Source: Neoceratodus forsteri (lineage: Eukaryota > Chordata > Ceratodontiformes > Ceratodontidae). Taken from it: DNA of 64,000 nucleotides. The stretch lies in contig CM057454.1 of the NCBI GenBank assembly GCA_016271365.2, positions 693,051,501-693,115,500 on the forward strand, in the 5' to 3' direction. This document shows, piece after piece, positions 21,936 to 32,699 of this stretch. A program made the translations under genes and the position numbers. Every line of letters starts with the position of its first letter. The first letter of the stretch is position 1. Under the pieces are notes generated by a model, which searched no databases, was not told where the DNA came from, and saw only the letters and a list, made by a program, of their open reading frames with translations.

Positions 21936-22483
21936 CTAGATTCTGCAACATTTCAGTATAAGCCAATCATAAAACAGAATAACAAGTTGATACCAATGTG
22001 TGGTGTATTTTTCCACTGCTTACTTCATTTCTTACCCAATATTTCTTGATACATATGCCAGTGGGTCAATCTGACCTAGGTGAAACAATGAGTTTCACTC
22101 ACACCATAGCAACATACAACAACGTAAAGCTTGCCTTCAATGCCTCAACGTGCTGTTATCTTATACTTTGCCCAAACGTGTTGTTATCTTATACTTTGTC
22201 CGAGCGTGTTGTTAATTGTAAGAGAGGAGTATCTAAATTCCAAGAACTGCTATTATTCAGGCTGGTACAACCAGTTCTGCCCAGTTTTATCTTGCTTTCT
22301 GTTTTCTACAAATGTACCTCAAGTAACCTCAGTAACATTCTGTAACCCTGTAGAAAACAGCATGAACTCAGAAATTTCTACTACATTCATTATGACTTTG
22401 TTACAGCATGTTACAAAAGCAAAACATAGCTTCAAGGTATATAATAGCAAATATAGCTTTAGGATATATAAAATTCCCTCACA

Positions 22484-22498
22484 CTCTCCCCCCTTTTG
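22484..22498 (-). promoter_or_regulatory. Polypurine tract of the provirus
   Basis: On the minus strand caaaaggggggagag lies directly before the 3' LTR start tgtgaggg. It is the plus-strand primer site in retroviral reverse transcription. Confidence 0.92.
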
Positions 22499-22523
22499 AT
22501 ACTTTGTATCAACTTGTTAACTA

Positions 22524-23075
22524 TTATATTTTAGTCATGTCTGGGACATCATAGAACAGGAACACCCCGACTAATTCGCTAGGGTCTTGGTCCTTGGGGT
22601 GTAGTAAGGGGTGCAGCTTGGTGATGGCACGTGGTGACAAGGTGCTACACAGGCGTCGCAAGAGAAATTTGAGCAACACAGTCAGGAGCCATAATGCCAG
22701 TATCACCACCACGATTACTGCCATCCAGTGGAGGAGGGTAGCACCCCAGTCACCAAATATGCTTGAGAACCATGACCAGGGGTCCCAGCCCTGCGATATA
22801 GGTGCATGCTCACTAAGAACATGCTGCTGTAGCGTTCATATTCCCTCAGTCACTTGCTCCAGTTCCTGGGAGTTATCTGGTATATAGGTGCAGCATTCCT
22901 CCCCTATAATGGCGCACACCCCCCCTTGCAAGGCTAATACATAATCAAGTGCGGCTCTATTCTGCAAAGCTACGATTCTAAGGGCTTTAATTTTAGCTGT
23001 CAGCAAGGCAGTTGATTGCAAGGTATCATTAATTAACGTTTCCAACTCATAGCTTAACTGGTCAATGTAATGCAT
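22524..23075 (-). pseudogene. env: Provirus env, transmembrane subunit part
   Basis: Minus-strand frames 22,836-23,075 and 22,524-22,724 are the same reading frame separated by a TGA stop at 22,836. The first part is the heptad-repeat ectodomain with the immunosuppressive-domain-like region, followed by a CX6CC motif (C54, C61, C62 of that frame) that in gamma-type envelopes binds the surface subunit covalently. The second part has the membrane-spanning helix (MAVIVVVILALWLLTVLL) and a short cytoplasmic tail. It is separated from the surface subunit by a frameshift near 23,090. The copy is not functional as it stands. Confidence 0.9.
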
Positions 23076-23935
23076 GTTTTGAACAACACCCCACCATGGG
23101 AAGATTCCTGCCCAAATTTTTCTCCCACTGGGACACGTTTATTTGTGTCTGGCACCTCCCTTTTTTGAACTTGATTTACATAGCTTGTATGTCGATGTGT
23201 AGCAGATTCGTTGTACACATATACATGGGCCGCAGGGTGGAGCGTGGCTAGATAACAGCAGCCCATCCACCCCACAGGCAAAAAGAGATAAGCTCTATCC
23301 CTGCATACCCAGTATAGACCTGACAGACTGCCCATGACAGTGAAATCAGGATGTACTGTGTGGGCATCTGCTTGAGAGCAGTTGGTTATGGTGGACTTGG
23401 ACTTGGTGGTGCTGTTGTAGTGCTTACAATATTGCCGTGGACCATCAAGCGGCGCTGAACCCACGGTTAGTTGCCTATTACACAGGCAAAGCCTGGATGA
23501 TATATTCTGCTGTCTAACGTCTAGATACAACGGGGTTGACACATTTGTATCATTTGGTGGGCTGTACCATGCAGCAAGGTTGTGCCCCCAAAACACAGTT
23601 ATGTTTTTTATTTTGTTTGTAGCATAATCTGGGGCATTAGTGATGTTCCTTCCCCTGATGGCACCGAGAATCTCACTGGCCTCAGTGCTATTTACAGGCT
23701 TGGGTTTTAGGTGGAGCCCTACGGCTGCAGAGAAGGGATAGCTAGTGCATACATAGCAATCAGAGACATTAGCATTATTAGCATGTAAGTTCATTAAAGT
23801 CCACCAAGTGTTTGTAATGTGCAATGGCTCTGTGCTGTGGTGGGAGCAGTTGCCCCCTTTGTATTCAGAGCCCCATAGCAAAAGTACCAATAGCAGCGAT
23901 AGTCCAAACGAAAACAGAACGATAATAATATTCAT
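23054..23935 (-). pseudogene. env: Provirus env, signal peptide and surface subunit
   Basis: The 293-codon frame begins just downstream of the integrase end. It starts with a hydrophobic signal peptide (about residues 2-22), followed by a Cys-rich, heavily N-glycosylated surface subunit with many NxS/T sites and a CYVC motif near residue 60. That motif resembles the CxxC of gamma-type envelopes. Basic pairs (QKRE, NKR) near residues 255-265 may mark the cleavage site, but no canonical furin motif is visible. The frame is lost near 23,090, just after the presumed start of the transmembrane subunit. Confidence 0.88.
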
Positions 23936-23946
23936 GGTTGCTCAGT

Positions 23947-24183
23947 TCACTGTTCACTGGTATTGACTGTAGAGGCTGTCACCAAGCGACAATGAGATGC
24001 ATGAATCCACTTCTCTCTCTCCACGATTTTTATGGCTGTGGCGGTAATCAGGAGCACTTGGAACGGTCCTCTCCTCCTCGGGGCACACCACTTTTTTCTT
24101 CGGAAGTCCTTGATAACCACAAAGTCTCCTGGCTGTATCCTATGCAGGGGTCCCTCCAAGGGGACCGGAATCACAGCTTTCAC
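23947..24183 (-). pseudogene. pol: Provirus pol, integrase C-terminal domain (GPY/F)
   Basis: The 78-codon frame has LQPGD-like HRIQPGDFVVIKDF, RRRGPFQVLL and HASHCRLV. This is the GPY/F module at the C-terminus of gamma/epsilon retroviral and chromoviral integrases, which helps bind DNA. It follows the catalytic core with a frame change near 24,183. Confidence 0.88.
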
Positions 24184-24824
24184 CCTAGGATAGAGAGAGA
24201 TCTTAAAACAGCATTAAGAGATAAACAGTAGGCAATCATTTCATTATCTAAACCGTGCAATGTTATTCGGTTTTGTGGGAAGGGGACATTTGTCATTCTG
24301 CGGGGTCTTCCCATCAAAATTTCATGAGGTGATAAACCCATGGGGCCAGCTCTTCCCCTCATACTCATTAGGGCTATTGGTAGTGTCTTTACCCAACTAA
24401 GGCCAGTATCTGCCATAATTTTGGTCAATTTCAGCTTTAATGTCTGATTTGCCCTTTCTACTGCCCTTCCCGATTGTGGGTGGTATGCACAGTGCGTTCG
24501 TAAATCCACTTGCAGTGCCTCACACAAGGTTCTAATGACTTCATTTGCAAAATGCGAGCCATTATCGCTGGAGACCAGGGTGGGAATCCCCCACCTTGGT
24601 GTGATTTCTCTAATCAGGGCCTTTGCTACTGTACAGGCCGTGGTTTTCCGTACTGGGAACGCCTCTACCCACTTTGAAAACATATCTACAATCACTAAGC
24701 AATATTTATACCCTTCACACAGGTTTAGCTCAATAAAATCCATCATTAAATGTTCAAAAGGTCCTGTAGGAAAAGGATGGGCAGAAGGTGTTACTTGGAG
24801 TCCTCTGCCAACATTATTTTGCAT
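24180..24824 (-). pseudogene. pol: Provirus pol, integrase catalytic core
   Basis: The 214-codon frame contains the D,D-35-E triad: D29 in MMDFIELN, D87 in SSDNGSHF and E123 in GRAVERANQTLK, with exactly 35 residues between the second Asp and the Glu. The upstream HHCC zinc-binding region is only partly readable near 24,830-24,870 in another frame. The catalytic residues are intact in this fragment but the gene is broken on both sides. Confidence 0.93.
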
Positions 24825-24887
24825 ACATATTACACACTTTTACAAAAATCTTGGCATATCATGGTAAAGCCAACAACATACCAATGT

Positions 24888-25673
24888 TTATTTACAAGAT
24901 CGACTACTCCACTTTTGAAACATGATCGGCCCCATGGGCCAATTTGCCAGAAAGGAAATACTGCCGAGGCAGGCAGAGCCTGCCATCGGTTTATCCACCT
25001 TAGTGCTAGCATCAAATTTACAGTTTGTTTGCCAGTTACGTTTCTCTTTTACACTGGCCGACTGTTGTAAAGTTGCAACATCCTTTACTGAGAATAAATC
25101 AAGTTGGTTAGTTACAGTCAAAGACATTTGTAATTTCGGAACACTCCCAGAAAGAGCTGCTTCCTTTGCAGCTGCGTCAGCCCTCGCATTTCCTGCAGAA
25201 ACAAAATCTCGGTTAGAAGTATGGGCCTGACATTTTACAATTGCTAACTTTTCTGGCTTCTGGATTGCTAACAAAAGATTTTTTACCAAATTCGCATGCG
25301 CAATAGGTTTTCCAGCCGCTGTGTTTCCACAGGGTGCCAAAATCATGAGCTACCCCGAATGCATATCGACTATCTGTATATATGTTAACTGTCTTACCCT
25401 CAGCGATTATACATGCCCTCGTCAGAGCTATTAGTTCGGCAGCTTGGGCTGAAGTTCGTGGACTCTGCACAAGGACTGCGGTAGTTTTGGCCCTTCCACT
25501 AAACAGTTTTGAGTGCATACTGCATAACCTATCAAGGGGGATCCTTTTTCGTCTCTTTGGGCCGAGCCGTCAACAAATAGTTCTATGTCTGCGTTCTGGA
25601 TGGGCATGTCAGTGATATCCGGTCGAGGCTTACAGTCTAAGTCAATTATTTGCCCACAGTCATGCTCCCCCAC
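24888..25673 (-). pseudogene. pol: Provirus pol, RNase H domain
   Basis: Three overlapping minus-strand frames (25,431-25,673, 25,213-25,518, 24,888-25,346) carry the four catalytic acidic positions in order: [30 protein letters not shown] and GNARADAAAKEA. RNase H degrades the RNA strand after first-strand synthesis. Two frameshifts separate the pieces. Confidence 0.9.
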
Positions 25674-25743
25674 TCCTCCGGGGTGGGGAGCAACGTCGCT
25701 GGGTTTAAAGTGGTATACCTTTTCAAAGTTATGTTAGACATGG

Positions 25744-27106
25744 TTAGAACACATTTTGATACTGAAGCAATCGTGCAGGCGTTAAATGAGCTGTGCGGGC
25801 TTGTAGCAGAATAGTATGTACAGAATGAGGCACATGCACCATCAAAGCACAGAATCCTACCAGATCCACGCATGCCAACACCGCTTCAGTAGCCGCTGCC
25901 ACCGACTGCAAGCAAGACACCATCCCACATACCACTGAGTCCAAACGCTTCGAGTAATATGCTATGGGCCTCTGTCCCCCTCCATGTTCCTGTGTCAATA
26001 CAGCTGACATGTAACCTCCTTTACCATTTACAAACAGATTAAAACCCTTCTCATAATTAGGTAGTCCCAAACAAGGACTTGTAACCAATACATTTTTAAG
26101 TTTTGCAAAACAGATCTCTAGATCAGGTGTCCACCTGATCTCCTCATTCATCGGCATTTTCTTGCCAAATATGGCTTCATGGAGGGGTTGTGCCAACATA
26201 GCATAATCCACGATCCAGGCTCTATAATAGTCCACCATACCCAAAAAAGACATCATTTGCTGCTTGGTAACTGGGCGTGGCCATGCTGTTATGTTCTTAA
26301 TTCTCTCAGGGTCTAGCTTTCTACCACTGCCAGACAACACATGACCCAAATATTTTACTTGCTCTCTACACAATTGCAATTTTTCTCGAGACACTTTATG
26401 CCCATTCTCAGCCAAGAAAAGTAATAAAGCTTTTGTATCCTGTTCATTTGCTTCCTTACTGGGCTAGCAAGCAATAGATCATCCACATACTGTATTAGGG
26501 TACTGCCGATGGGGCCACAAAAGCAGATAGATTCTCTCTCATTTGAGCTGAGAATACTGCTGGAGACTCAGCATAGCCTTGGGGCATGCGAGTCCAGGTC
26601 CACTTTTCCCTTTTGTAGGTGAATGCAAACCATTCCTGGCTACTGGGTTCTACCGGGATACTATAAAACGCATTTGCTAAATCAATGACTGTGAAATAAC
26701 AGCTGTTATGTGCAATGGATGACAATACTGTAATCGGGTTTGGCACTACCGGGGTATGTACATGTACTGCCTCATTTACCGCTCTCAGGTCCTGCACAAA
26801 GTGGTAACTTCCATTTGGCTTTCTCACTGGTAAAATTGGTGTATTTACCGTTGCATATGGGCAGGGGACGATTACTCCCCTTTCCACTAATGCTGCATGC
26901 ACTGGGGCTATTCCCTCCTCCGCCTCTTTACCCAGCAGATATTGATGCCTATTCGGCCTGTAAGAGGACTTTGGCTTGACCATAAGGGGTTGTGCATTCT
27001 TCAGTAATCCCACATCATATTTTGATTCTGCCCATAGCTTTGCTGGTAACTCATTTATCCAACTTACACTCTCCTGCATGCCTATTTCTTCACAAATCTT
27101 TCGCAT
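25744..27106 (-). pseudogene. pol: Provirus pol, reverse transcriptase
   Basis: Frame 26,495-27,106 holds fingers and palm: LPVRKPNGSYHFVQDLRAVN, FTVIDLANAFYSIPV and WTRMPQGYAESPAVF. The YVDD active site is at 26,478-26,489, just beyond a frameshift. Frame 25,744-26,415 holds the thumb and connection: EQVKYLGHVLSG, PVTKQQMMSFLGMVDYYRAW, and a C-terminal part before RNase H. Motif spacing fits gamma-type reverse transcriptase. At least three frame breaks are present. Confidence 0.93.
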
Positions 27107-27965
27107 TCACTTCTCTTTCATCCACTCGTACCTTAACCTTTCTGTTAATTATGTATTTTTCACAGTTTCCAGCCCTTGATATTAGCTTGCTTCCTACACG
27201 TTCCCAATCACACAACTGTACCATTTTTGCTACCCATGGCCCCAATTCCTTCCACTCAAGGGGGGGTTCTCTTGCCAGAGAAATGTGCGGGTATGACAGT
27301 GGCTCTTGGAATACTTTTAATTGCTCTGCATTCAGCCTCACTGAGGCTGCACAACGATCCTTTGCCACATATATCTCTGACACCCAGATGGCCTGTTCTA
27401 CTGGCTGTTTTCCCCACTCTTTGCACTCATAAGTTTGGTCCCGACCTCCCACTGCATAATGTGTTGTGCAATGCAAATCTGTCTGTAACTGCAACTGGCC
27501 ATGTGTTACTACTTCCACCCATTCTTGTAGCCAACCCACCTCCTTTGGTTCTGTTAATTCCCAACTATACAGCCAATCCCCTGTTCTTTCTGCTAAACAT
27601 GGATACAAACCCACCCCCAGCGCTTCTATATTAACCCCCTCTGGGGTACAAGTAATGTGTGCATTTACCTTTGACAGGAGATCCCGTCCCAATAAATTCA
27701 CAGGACAGGTCGTGCTACTGAGGAAAGTATGTTGTAATTCCATTTTTCCACACCGAACCGGTAATGAGATTGTTAATTGCTCTCTTTGTGGTACTCCTGA
27801 TGCCCCTATAGTTGTCACCATTTGACTGGATAAGGGTGCATTTAACTTGCTTCTTTGAATTACTGACATCGAGGCACCTGTGTCTATCAAGAATGTCAAC
27901 TTGGTGTTCATGATTATTAAGTCTATTACTGGACTACCTTCTGGCGTTGTTGAAGCACATAGCAT
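27090..27965 (-). pseudogene. pro: Provirus pro, aspartic protease and N-terminal pol linker
   Basis: The 291-codon frame has the aspartic protease motif FLIDTGASMSVI (D28-T29-G30) and the second conserved block NLLGRDLLSKV (about residues 90-100). The remaining 190 residues link to the reverse transcriptase. The frame is the same as that of gag, separated by two adjacent TAA codons and a TGA, an arrangement compatible with an original readthrough type of gag-pro-pol expression but altered here. It cleaves Gag and Gag-Pol in the virus family. Confidence 0.92.
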
Positions 27966-28025
27966 TTGTGAAAGGGGAGGGAGTGTTCCTCTAACCTTCA
28001 GCTGTCATTGGCAAAGCCAACATTA

Positions 28026-29702
28026 TTAGTCAGAACTGAGGATCCGAGGATTTCCACTAACCTTGCTGCTGATTTGGCTGCCACTGTTGTGGAGCAGGAG
28101 GTGGTGGCGGAGCAAGAGGGCATTGGAATCTTGATTACGCTGCCACTGATTTGCCTTTACACAATTTCTTGCTATGTGTCCCTGTTCTCCACAAGCAAAG
28201 CAGATGATACCACCTCCCGGTCCTGGTCTTTGTCCTGCCGATCCTTCCGATGGTTGCCCTTTTCCTCCTCCTCCCCGTGGATAACCTCCATTATTTCGTC
28301 CTCTCTGTCTTCTTCTGTTGCCATGTCCACCTTCCGGTTGGGGCTGCTTATTGTCTCTCTCAAAGTACATTAGCTGAGCCTTTTCCAGCTTTTCTTTCTT
28401 TTCCTTTTGTATCTCCTTCTGCTGTCTCTCAGCATGTTCAGCATACGGTACTAGGTCGGCCATTTTCTTTGTCTCCCATCCAATGCACACTGTGGTAACT
28501 CCCAATCTAATTGGCTCACTCAGTCCGGTGCAAAAAGACATAGCCAACTGATGCTGGTATGCGGGATTATCCGGCCCAATACCGGAAAATTGCCTAAAGA
28601 CCCCCTCCAATCGTTCCTTGTAATCGTGTACTGATTCCTCATCTTTTTGTCTCGTATCCCGGATGCTAGGCCAGTCTGTCACATCTCTGTATTTTTCCCG
28701 TAGTTTTATGCACACCGCGTTAAATTGTGGCATAATTTGGTCCCTTGGCTTCTCTGGGTCCCAGGCCTCTTTTACTTCCTCCCACATGCCCTTTAATGTT
28801 CGTCTAAGACACTCTCCAACCTCAGTCGTAGACAGTTCATACATTTTTACTAAGTTTGTTAACTCCTTTATATATTCTTCTATGTTATTTTGAGGCTTTG
28901 GTATATCTTTCAGGGCCTCTCTCAACTCCTCAGGATTCCATGGGCAGTCCACTTCAATGTATTGAGGGACTGCAGGCTGGCCGATGACAGACGGTCTTCC
29001 TGCCTTGGGTTGTGGGTTGGGATAACGTATCAAAGGCAACTGCTGTGTTAGTTTTTTCCTTCCCCCTGCCTGGTTTAGGCCCTTAGTCCTTGCATCAGTT
29101 TTCCTAAATACCCAAGGCTTCCCATCTCCCTTGCCATGTACCTTCCCATCCAGTGACATAGATCCCACTGCATCAACCAGGTCCTCTTCCCCCTCTTCAC
29201 TCCCTACCTCCTCATCCGACTGAATGGGTGTGGGGGATTCTGGGCTTTTTCTGGGGACTGTGACCGGAGCCTCCCACACCAGAGTCACAGGAGGATGTTG
29301 AACAAGCGTGTCCCTAGTCAATTGGGCAGCCTGTTGATTGCCCTGTGCTGGTTGTACTGCTTGGCCTGGTTGGACTATCAGTGCTTGTTGAGCAGGTAGG
29401 GCAGCAGGCACAGCTGGGGCAGCCTGTTGCACAGGCTGTACCACTCCCTGTTCTGGTGGTGCATCTGGCACCACCCCTTCCTGTGGTCCCGGCGGAGCAG
29501 TTGGGGGAAGGGGCCGATATGGTGGAGGGGTATCGTGATGGTGAAACACACTCCTGCGGTGTTCAGTATCTTCCCCTTCTTGTTTTACCATTAACCCTCT
29601 CACTTGATTTTCATGTCGCCTTTCTGCCTCTCTTTCCCATATTCTAAACCTTGACCAGTCTACCTTGCACCCTTTTTGTTTGCTCTTTTCTTTCTCTTCC
29701 AA
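28026..29702 (-). pseudogene. gag: Provirus gag (matrix C-part, capsid, nucleocapsid)
   Basis: The 558-codon frame is the longest in the window. It has a charged N-terminal part, a PPPY late-domain motif near residue 58, and a Pro/Gln-rich region. The capsid is at about residues 235-440 with a major-homology-like stretch (DTRQKDEESVHDYKERLEGVF). One CCHC zinc knuckle (CFACGEQGHIARNCVK) lies near residue 500, followed by an RG-rich segment. The C-terminal 30 residues look out of frame: another frame over about 28,055-28,120 reads as a Pro/Gln-rich tail, suggesting a frameshift. The true start is upstream (separate entry). Confidence 0.92.
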
Positions 29703-29791
29703 TGCTATCCTTGCTTCCTTTAGTACATCTATACTAAAAGTACCTATAAGGGGAAATATTCCCCTGGTTAACTTATGCCATTGTCCTATCT

Positions 29792-29890
29792 CAGAGGCAG
29801 ATCCTGGCCAAACTTATCAACCATACATTTTGCTGGTCCAGATAATACTAACTCTGGACCTAGGTTATTTTTTGTTCCCTTGTTTCCCAT
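29792..29890 (-). pseudogene. gag: Provirus gag start (matrix N-terminus)
   Basis: An ATG at 29,888-29,890 begins MGNKGTKNN, a Met-Gly start suited to N-myristoylation of Gag. The frame is open for about 33 codons and then lost; the following matrix sequence is read in the frame of the 558-codon gag piece. One frameshift therefore lies near 29,790. The 200 bases up to the primer site are the untranslated leader. Confidence 0.75.
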
Positions 29891-30066
29891 TTTATCTAGG
29901 CCTGTCCTTTATAGTGCACACTTGCTCCAAGGTATTCTTGTACTTACAGTGATGATGAGTGTCGCCGGCCCCTAGGCGTCACGTCCTGATGGGGTTCCAC
30001 AAAAATGTCCTTCTTTTTGTCCAAGGGAAACAACCCGATCACGAGGTGACACGGACCGAAGAACTC

Positions 30067-30084
30067 ATCCTGCTGACTATGCCA
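30067..30084 (-). promoter_or_regulatory. Primer binding site, tRNA-Ser type
   Basis: On the minus strand, four bases after the 5' LTR, lies tggcatagtcagcaggat. It matches the expected complement of the 3' end of tRNA-Ser of the UCN group (tggcgtagtcggcaggat, from general knowledge) at 16 of 18 positions. The tRNA would prime first-strand DNA synthesis. Confidence 0.8.
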
Positions 30085-30088
30085 AAAC

Positions 30089-30820
30089 TGGTATCACAAA
30101 TTCTCTCACTGTAAGTATTACCTGAGCAACCGCTCCCGTCGTCACGGGGCAAAAACCACACCACTGGGTTTTGTCTTAACATCGCTTTATTTGATCAAAT
30201 CTTTCACATGCATGCGGGAGTTCTGCAAAGGAGAAAGCTCCCTGATTACAATTTACAGCAGCTTTTTATAAGCTAGATTATGCAACATTTCAGTATAAGC
30301 CAATCATAAAACAGAATAACAAGTTGATACCAATGTGTGGTGTATTTTTCCACTGCTTACTTCATTTCTTACCCAATATTTCTTGATACATATGCCAGCG
30401 GGTCAATCTGACCTAGGTGAAACAATGAGTTTCACTCACACCATAGCAACATACAACAACGTAAAGCTTGCCTTCAATGCCTCAACGTGCTGTTATCTTA
30501 TACTTTGCCCAAACGTGTTGTTATCTTATACTTTGTCCGAGCGTGTTGTTAATTGTAAGAGAGGAGTATCTAAATTCCAAGAACTGCTATTATTCAGGCT
30601 GGTACAACCAGTTCTGCCCAGTTTTATCTTGCTTTCTGTTTTCTACAAATGTACCTCAAGTAACCTCAATAACATTCTGTAACCCTGTAGAAAACAGCAT
30701 GAACTCAGAAATTTTTACTACATTCATTATGACTTTGTTACAGCATGGCTTACAAAGCAAACATAGCTTCAAGGTATATAATAGCAAATATAGCTTTAGG
30801 ATATATAAAATTCCCTCACA
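30089..30820 (-). repeat. 5' LTR of the provirus
   Basis: 732 bp, beginning tgtgagggaattttatat on the minus strand and ending gatacca beside the primer binding site. It carries the TATA box and polyadenylation signal at the equivalent positions. The outer flank is CCCT (30,821-30,824), identical to the flank of the 3' LTR. Confidence 0.95.
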
Positions 30821-30824
30821 CCCT

Positions 30825-31467
30825 ACCTAGCTAATGTTGATTTTTTAAGGCCCTAATGTCCCATCACTCTCACATTTCTCCCTCTCCCTCTGCCTTTTTG
30901 CTGCTGTCTACACCAACCCACATGTTTATACCACCTATGCTTGAATCCCTGCCACTGATTTTGCAGAGACTGCTTCCCTTGAAAAACCTATTCTACCCCT
31001 CCACCACTCTTTCTGTGAAGAAATATTGTCTGATGTTCCTCTTAAATCTTCTCACCTCCGCCCATTTCATTGAGTTCTCCTGATGCTGGTGTTCCCTTTC
31101 ACCATAAACAACCCTCCACTGCCTGCTTTGTAAAGCTAGTGGAGGTATTTATGTGTCTGTATCATATCCTTCCCCCATCAATCTTCTTGCCTGCAGCATG
31201 CACATGTTGAGCCCCAAAAAGCTCTCTATGTAAGTCTAATCCTGCTGACCCTGGACCATTCTGGTTACCCTCCTCTGCACAGTGTCCACCATGTCCCTCT
31301 TTTTTCATGTGCAAGTTCCAGAATTGCTCACTCCAGGTCAAAACAAACCAGGGATCCATACAGCGATAGAATCACTTTGCTCCTCTGGTTGCTAATCCCT
31401 ATTGTGATATATTCCAGCATTCTACTCACCCCTCCACTGCCATGTTCTATTGTGCTGTTGTCATCAA
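30825..31467 (-). mobile_element. CR1-like LINE 3' part, right of the provirus
   Basis: It continues the LINE tail broken at 21,751. Blocks such as cctccaccactctttctgtg and ggttaccctcctctgcacag are recognisable from the 3' parts of CR1 copies (compare 2,735-3,010 and 36,240-36,290) but are quite diverged. No intact frame. It ends where a hAT-like terminus begins at 31,468. Confidence 0.65.
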
Positions 31468-31610
31468 TAGAGATGCAGCAAAGTTCCACTTTGATCGCAA
31501 AATTATGACAAAGTCAGTGACTTCAACTTCTCAAAGCACTTTATGAAGTTGCCCGTTTTGTGACAATTTCAACTTTGAAAAACTTTGCTGGCACTTTGCT
31601 TGTAATTTTG
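31468..31610 (+). mobile_element. hAT-like left terminus (element D)
   Basis: It begins tagagatgcagcaaagttcc, nearly the same as the right terminus of hAT-A in reverse complement, and is followed by repeated aacttt/aaagtt-type motifs (ttccactttg, caactttgaaaaactttgct). The preceding 8 bases are gtcatcaa. No matching right end was located, so the extent is unknown. The T-rich sequence from 31,690 to 32,060 may belong to its interior. Confidence 0.45.
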
Positions 31611-32109
31611 CCTTAGACATTGCTTTACAGCAAATACAGGTAACAATTCTTCAGAAAGAGGCTGTAGGTCTTATGCAAAAGTTCCTGCAGGTCACTTGAT
31701 ACAGCTGTATGTACATAGCAGCTTTCAGTTTCACTTTGCAGTGTGTGTGAGTGAGTGGAAGGGCCCAGATCTGCTGCTTTTTGTGCATTGGAAAAGAGCT
31801 TTAAAACAACTTTCTCAGCTTTTCTTTGTATTTTCTACATCTTCTCTTTGTTTAGTACTTTGCTGTATAGGTTTTTATGTGACTTATGTCTTATTTTCTT
31901 TAAATTTCTGTACCTGTTTCTACTGCCTTCTATCTCTATTCTCCCTTCACTTCTGTGTTCAGATACTCTGGTTTTGTGAATTCTTGTTTAGTTATTATTT
32001 ATACTTTTTTCCCTCATTTTTCTGCCTTTTCCACATTCACTTTCTTGTGGTTATTTTAATTTGATACCCTTTTAATTAAGTCTAGCAAGAGTCAATATGG
32101 CTACAAAAT
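31611..32109. other. T-rich unrecognised stretch
   Basis: Overlapping plus-strand frames at 31,696-32,064 encode only Phe/Leu/Ser-rich sequence from T-rich DNA and do not resemble a real protein. It may be the interior of element D. Confidence 0.4.
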
Positions 32110-32699
32110 ATTGGAATTGTGGGCAGTGAGAAATATGTAAACTAGCAATTTAAGCACTATCTACTGAGCCACCTAACTGCATTTCTAATTGTTATGATTT
32201 ACACACACTGATTAATACATATACCCATATATGCATATATATTCCAATACAACATAGCAGTGCACTGTCTACACACAGTTGTACAGATAAAAAAGACACT
32301 GAGGGATCATTTACTTCTTTTCAGGTTCCTTGGGACATTGGAGGGTGGGCCTTGCCACGAGACAATTCATTTAAATCAACAATGACATGCAAAAGGCTGA
32401 AACTGATCTAGATATTGGGGAAATGTAGACTAACAATTTTTGCACTAAGCTCTGAGCCACCTGATTGCACTTTCTAATTGCTGCAATACACACACACACA
32501 CTAACTAATACATATAAACATATATGCATATATATTCCAGTATAACACTGCAGTGCACTGGCAACAAGCAGAGCATTGCCACACACACACACTAACACAC
32601 ATTCACTGCCTTATATGGCACTTATTTACTTATACATTTAACCCTAACTTTTACTGTATTTAGGATAAGCACTGTGTTTTGCACTAACTTATTGTACTA

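Larger units (their letters stand above)
21752..22483 (-). repeat. 3' LTR of the provirus
   Basis: 732 bp. Read on the minus strand it starts tgtgagggaattttatat after the polypurine tract and ends atcaca. It differs from the 5' LTR by about seven scattered substitutions plus a small cluster near 22,405 and the last dozen bases at the outer end. This small divergence is the basis for calling the insertion young. Confidence 0.95.
21752..30820 (-). mobile_element. Endogenous retrovirus, 9.07 kb, gamma-type env
   Basis: A complete provirus structure on the minus strand: 5' LTR (30,089-30,820), primer binding site, gag, pro, pol, env, polypurine tract, 3' LTR (21,752-22,483). Both LTRs are 732 bp, and the 4-bp duplication CCCT flanks the element at 21,748-21,751 and 30,821-30,824. 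Four-base duplications, a single zinc knuckle in Gag, a PPPY late motif and a CX6CC transmembrane Env fit class I (gamma/epsilon-like) retroviruses. Every gene is broken by frameshifts or stops, so this copy cannot make virus proteins as written. The LTRs are nearly identical, which suggests a fairly young insertion. Confidence 0.95.

Noticed and set aside
23938..24231. Plus-strand frames antisense to the provirus (also 26,992-27,634, 28,008-28,373 and others)
   Set aside because: They lie opposite pol and gag and show no protein family features; they are shadows of the real genes.
31696..32064. 122-codon Phe/Leu-rich frame as a membrane protein
   Set aside because: The DNA is simply T-rich; no start context, no pattern of helices and loops, and overlapping frames look alike.
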